Assembly: GCA_045634085.1 (NCBI GenBank)
Contig: JAZQZM010000057.1
Span: 1 to 7,819 of the forward strand
Length of the DNA stretch: 7,819 bases
Source of the DNA: HGM04593 sp045634085
GTDB lineage: Bacteria > Bacteroidota > Bacteroidia > Bacteroidales > Bacteroidaceae
Direction: 5' to 3'
Shown: in pieces, positions 5,851 through 7,819 of the stretch
Layout: each line of letters starts with the position of its first letter
How positions within the stretch are numbered: the stretch's first letter is position 1
The notes under the pieces: generated by a model
Told to the model about the DNA's origin: nothing
Databases searched by the model: none
The model's input: only the letters and a program-made list of their open reading frames with translations
Made by a program: the position numbers and the translations under genes

Positions 5851-6672
5851 ATGGCTTATACAATAAATATAAAAGGCAGGCTTTTATCGTTCGATAAACC
5901 TTTGGTCATGGGAATACTGAATGTAACCGATGACTCATTCTATAGCGGGTCGCGTGTAGGTGGCGTGCAGTTTGTTGAACGTGCCAGGAAGATGCTTCTT
6001 GACGGTGCGGCAATACTTGACGTCGGGGCGTGTTCAACGCGTCCCGGGTGTGAACCCGTGTCGCAGGATATTGAGATGGCGAGGCTGCACGAGGCGTTGT
6101 CGTTGCTCGACAAAGAGCTGCCCGAGGCTATTGTCTCGGTCGACACTTTCCGTGGTGCTGTTGCTCGGGAATGCGTCAAGGAACATAATGTCTCCATTAT
6201 AAATGATGTTTCTGCATTTGAGTGGGACGACTCAATGTTGCACGCTATTGCAGAACTTAATGTTCCCTACGTGCTTACCCACTCAATGGGGCTTGCAGGT
6301 GACAAGGCAGAGTATGATGATTTTCTGCCACAGGTGTTGCAGCGTTTGGCCTCAAAGGTGTGGCAATTGAGACAATCCGGAGTCAAGGATGTTATTGTTG
6401 ATCCGGGCTTTGGTTTTGGCAAGAGTGTGCAGCAGAACTATACGATGCTTGGACACTTGTGCGAATTCAAACTACTCGATGCGCCGATTCTTGTCGGCGT
6501 CTCGCGAAAGTCTATGATAACCAAATTGCTTGATGTCTCTGTTGAAGAGGCTCTTCCAGGAACTGTCGCTTTGGGAATGGCGGCATTGATGGGCGGAGCA
6601 GATATTTTGCGTGTGCACGATGTGAAGGAGGCTGCCGATACAGTCAAACTTTATATGGCAATGAAAGGGTAG
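5851..6672 (+). CDS. folP: Dihydropteroate synthase
   Basis: Cytoplasmic folate-pathway enzyme that joins 6-hydroxymethyl-7,8-dihydropterin diphosphate with p-aminobenzoate to give dihydropteroate; it is the sulfonamide target. At 273 residues it has normal length, and the TIM-barrel motifs come in order: GILNVTDDSF (21-30), LDVGACSTRPG (56-66), SVDTF (96-100), INDVSAF (117-123), LTHSMG (142-147), IVDPGFGFGKS (182-192), VGVSRKSMI (215-223) and DILRVHDV (251-258). The pterin-site Asn24, Asp184, Lys220 and the RVH end are all present, so the enzyme should be active. Two differences from the textbook patterns are NVTDDSF for NVTPDSF and GACSTRPG for GGESTRPG. The ATG at 5851 gives the expected short N-terminus. 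cdaA follows after 51 bp on the same strand, so the two are probably co-transcribed. Confidence 0.96.
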   Translation: MAYTINIKGRLLSFDKPLVMGILNVTDDSFYSGSRVGGVQFVERARKMLLDGAAILDVGACSTRPGCEPVSQDIEMARLHEALSLLDKELPEAIVSVDTFRGAVARECVKEHNVSIINDVSAFEWDDSMLHAIAELNVPYVLTHSMGLAGDKAEYDDFLPQVLQRLASKVWQLRQSGVKDVIVDPGFGFGKSVQQNYTMLGHLCEFKLLDAPILVGVSRKSMITKLLDVSVEEALPGTVALGMAALMGGADILRVHDVKEAADTVKLYMAMKG

Positions 6673-6693
6673 TGTGGTGGCTTTGGTGTGATT

Positions 6694-6719
6694 TGTATAT
6701 ACTTATTATATAATATACA
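6694..6719 (+). repeat. AT-rich inverted repeat before cdaA
   Basis: TGTATAT (6694-6700) is the reverse complement of ATATACA (6713-6719), separated by 12 nt that contain a further small palindrome, TTATATAA (6706-6713). It ends 4 bp before the preferred cdaA ATG at 6724. A weak RNA hairpin over the start region is possible; at this AT content chance is also likely. Confidence 0.35.
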
Positions 6720-6723
6720 GAAT

Positions 6724-7482
6724 ATGATTTCGGAAATTTCTATAATGGATGTCGTGGATGTTGCGCTTGTCGCAGCCATGTTGTATTATTTCTATAAGTT
6801 GATGAAGCAGTCGGGCTCTCTCAATGTCTTCATCGGTATACTACTGTTCTTCTTCTCCTGGATAGTCGTCTCCAAGTTGTTGCAGATGCGCCTGCTTGGC
6901 TCTATCATGGACCAGTTGATGAGTGTGGGTGCTGTTGCTCTTATCGTAATCTTTCAGGACGAGGTGCGCAACTTCTTCAAACGTCTTGGCTCGCACAAGA
7001 AAGTACGCGCTTTTCTCTCGCGTTTCTTTCAGCAGCGTTCTATCGAGAAGGAGAACGAGATGGTGATGCCGGTTGTCATGGCGTGTGTCAGCATGGCGCA
7101 GCAGAAAGTCGGCGCGCTTATTGTTGTTGAGAAAGAGGTTTCTCTTGACGAAATTGCATCTACGGGTGAAACAATAAATGCGAATGTCGGGCAGCGTCTG
7201 CTCGAGGCGATATTCTTCAAGAATGCTCCCTTGCACGACGGTGCGATAATAATACGCGGGAACCGGATTCTTGCTGCACAGTGCATACTTCCCGTTTCGC
7301 ACGACCTGAATATTCCAAAGAAACTTGGTTTGCGTCACCGTTCGGCAATGGGTATAGCAGAGAAAACCGATGCGATTGCCATAATAGTTTCCGAGGAGAC
7401 AGGTGCTATTTCCGTCGCAAAAGAGGGGAAATTCATGCTGAACCTTGATGCACGCAAATTAGAAGAAATCCTTTCCAAGTAA
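6724..7482 (+). CDS. cdaA: Diadenylate cyclase CdaA (c-di-AMP synthase)
   Basis: Membrane enzyme (also called DacA) that condenses two ATP into cyclic di-AMP, a second messenger for potassium/osmotic and cell-wall homeostasis. With the start at 6724 it has 252 residues. Three hydrophobic segments lie at about 9-24, 35-54 and 63-78, followed by FQDEVRNFF and the cytosolic DAC (DisA_N) domain. Catalytic motifs are LHDGAIII (DGA at 172-174) and GLRHRSAMG (RHR at 204-206). The ATG at 6724 (MISEISIMDVVDVALV) is preferred because family members begin just before the first membrane helix. An in-frame GTG at 6688 would add 12 residues (MICIYLLYNIQN) that do not look like the family. It follows folP by 51 bp. 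The cdaR-glmM neighbours known in Firmicutes are absent. Confidence 0.95.
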   Translation: MISEISIMDVVDVALVAAMLYYFYKLMKQSGSLNVFIGILLFFFSWIVVSKLLQMRLLGSIMDQLMSVGAVALIVIFQDEVRNFFKRLGSHKKVRAFLSRFFQQRSIEKENEMVMPVVMACVSMAQQKVGALIVVEKEVSLDEIASTGETINANVGQRLLEAIFFKNAPLHDGAIIIRGNRILAAQCILPVSHDLNIPKKLGLRHRSAMGIAEKTDAIAIIVSEETGAISVAKEGKFMLNLDARKLEEILSK

Positions 7483-7590
7483 GTATTTTAATTCGCACTC
7501 TAGAAAAAGCGATTTTTTTAAAAAAAAAGTTTGTTTCGTAAGTTGCTGATAATCAGGGTGTATTTAAAATAGTTCAAAAATCCAGCAAAA

Positions 7591-7611
7591 AAAGTTTTGG
7601 GAAAGTTTTGG
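7591..7611 (+). repeat. Tandem AAAGTTTTGG repeat at the -33 region
   Basis: AAAGTTTTGG occurs at 7591-7600 and again at 7602-7611, an 11-bp period (one helical turn). The second copy supplies the TTTG of the -33 element. The first is too far from the -7 box to do so (30 bp) and may be part of an upstream activating sequence. Confidence 0.6.
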
Positions 7612-7637
7612 TAGTTTCAAAAATTGCCTTACCTTTG
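7607..7637 (+). promoter_or_regulatory. Consensus Bacteroidales promoter (predicted rrn promoter)
   Basis: TTTG (7607-7610), a 19-bp spacer and TACCTTTG (7630-7637) match the Bacteroides primary-sigma promoter TTTG-N19-TAnnTTTG with no mismatch. A-tracts lie upstream. Transcription should start near 7644 and run out of the window. This is the best promoter in the window, as expected for a stable-RNA operon. Confidence 0.82.
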
Positions 7638-7684
7638 TACTCGCTTTCGGCAAACAACTAACAGCTGGTTGCCACGAAGCAAGA

Positions 7685-7697
7685 TGATCCTTGACAA
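7685..7697 (+). promoter_or_regulatory. boxA-like antitermination element
   Basis: TGATCCTTGACAA agrees at 10 of 13 positions with the E. coli rrn boxA TGCTCTTTAACAA. It lies about 40 nt after the predicted transcript start, the position where boxA sits in rRNA leaders and recruits the NusB/NusE complex so that untranslated RNA is not terminated by Rho. Call based on sequence similarity and position. Confidence 0.6.
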
Positions 7698-7725
7698 CAT
7701 TCCATACAGACAAGCAGTACAACGT

Positions 7726-7760
7726 GTCGGTCATTTTATTATTTTTTTAGAATGACAGAT
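7726..7760 (+). other. Leader hairpin in predicted pre-16S RNA
   Basis: GTCATTTTA (7730-7738) can pair with TAGAATGAC (7748-7756) as a 9-bp stem containing one G/U pair. The loop is T-rich. Further pairs are possible below a mismatch (7726-7728 with 7758-7760). The T-run is inside the loop rather than after the stem, so this is not an intrinsic terminator. A structural or processing role in the rRNA leader is inferred. Confidence 0.45.
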
Positions 7761-7819
7761 ATTAAGTTAAGTAAGGAACGAAAAACGAACCGTCAAATAA
7801 ATTTGATATACTTTTAATT

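Larger units (their letters stand above)
7483..7819 (+). other. Non-coding region: predicted rRNA operon promoter and leader
   Basis: No open frame in these 337 bases looks like a gene. The first part (7483-7606) is very AT-rich, with T7A9 at 7513-7528 and further A-tracts. It may hold the cdaA transcript end, though no GC-rich terminator hairpin is seen, and it could act as an UP-like element. From 7607 on there is a consensus promoter, a boxA-like element and a leader hairpin. The combination, ending in AT-rich sequence at 7800-7819, resembles the region just upstream of 16S rRNA in Bacteroidales. The 16S gene itself is not in the window. Confidence 0.65.

Noticed and set aside
6688..6723. 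GTG start for cdaA
   Set aside because: It adds 12 residues unlike the family N-terminus, and translation would run through an AT-rich inverted repeat; ATG at 6724 fits better.
6841..7338. 165-codon minus-strand frame inside cdaA
   Set aside because: It is antisense to the catalytic DGA/RHR region of cdaA and has low-complexity, non-family-like sequence.
7506..7528. A/T-run (A5-GCGA-T7-A9) as a terminator for cdaA
   Set aside because: The only stem is 5 A/T pairs with no GC content, too weak to call; it is more likely an A-tract element upstream of the rRNA promoter.
7550..7560. CTGATAATCAG small palindrome as an operator
   Set aside because: Only 5-bp arms around one base; expected by chance and with no second copy nearby.

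Overview
The window looks like chromosomal DNA of a Bacteroidota bacterium, most likely order Bacteroidales (Prevotella/Bacteroides-like). Three things point there. A large secreted protein ends in an IYDLQGRKV...GLYIINGKKV-type tail. Promoters fit the Bacteroides pattern (TTTG, 19 bp, TAnnTTTG). Start codons are preceded by A-rich stretches rather than clear Shine-Dalgarno sites. The genus cannot be fixed from this sequence alone.

Layout. (1) 2-241: 3' end of tsf (elongation factor Ts), closed by a strong intrinsic terminator. (2) 411-3797: a 1128-residue secreted multidomain protein with an N-terminal metzincin-type zinc protease motif, Ig-like and InlB-repeat-like modules, trefoil-like segments and a Bacteroidales C-terminal tail. 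(3) 3849-3882: a perfect 34-bp palindrome between convergent genes, a likely bidirectional terminator. (4) 5518-3899, minus strand: a compact three-gene operon encoding an HprK-like P-loop kinase, an S24/S26 signal-peptidase-like protein and a PqqD-like protein. The first two genes overlap by ATGA and the third follows after 13 bp. (5) 5519-5850: a divergent regulatory region with a -7-like box for each direction, a 21-bp-period direct repeat and a hairpin/T-tract before folP. (6) 5851-7482: folP (dihydropteroate synthase) followed by cdaA/dacA (diadenylate cyclase, c-di-AMP synthesis). (7) 7483-7819: no gene, but a near-perfect promoter, a boxA-like antitermination element and a leader hairpin. 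Together these suggest the leader of a ribosomal RNA operon whose 16S gene starts just beyond the window.

The most interesting part is the minus-strand operon. PqqD-like proteins are peptide-binding RRE domains of ribosomally made, modified peptide (RiPP) pathways. HprK-like kinases are known to tailor some lasso peptides, and an S26-like protein could act as a peptidase. Yet no precursor peptide, cyclase, radical SAM enzyme or transporter is visible in the window. This may be a minimal, poorly characterised peptide-phosphorylation/processing system, or one part of a pathway split between loci. The rest is housekeeping: translation, folate synthesis, second-messenger synthesis and rRNA.
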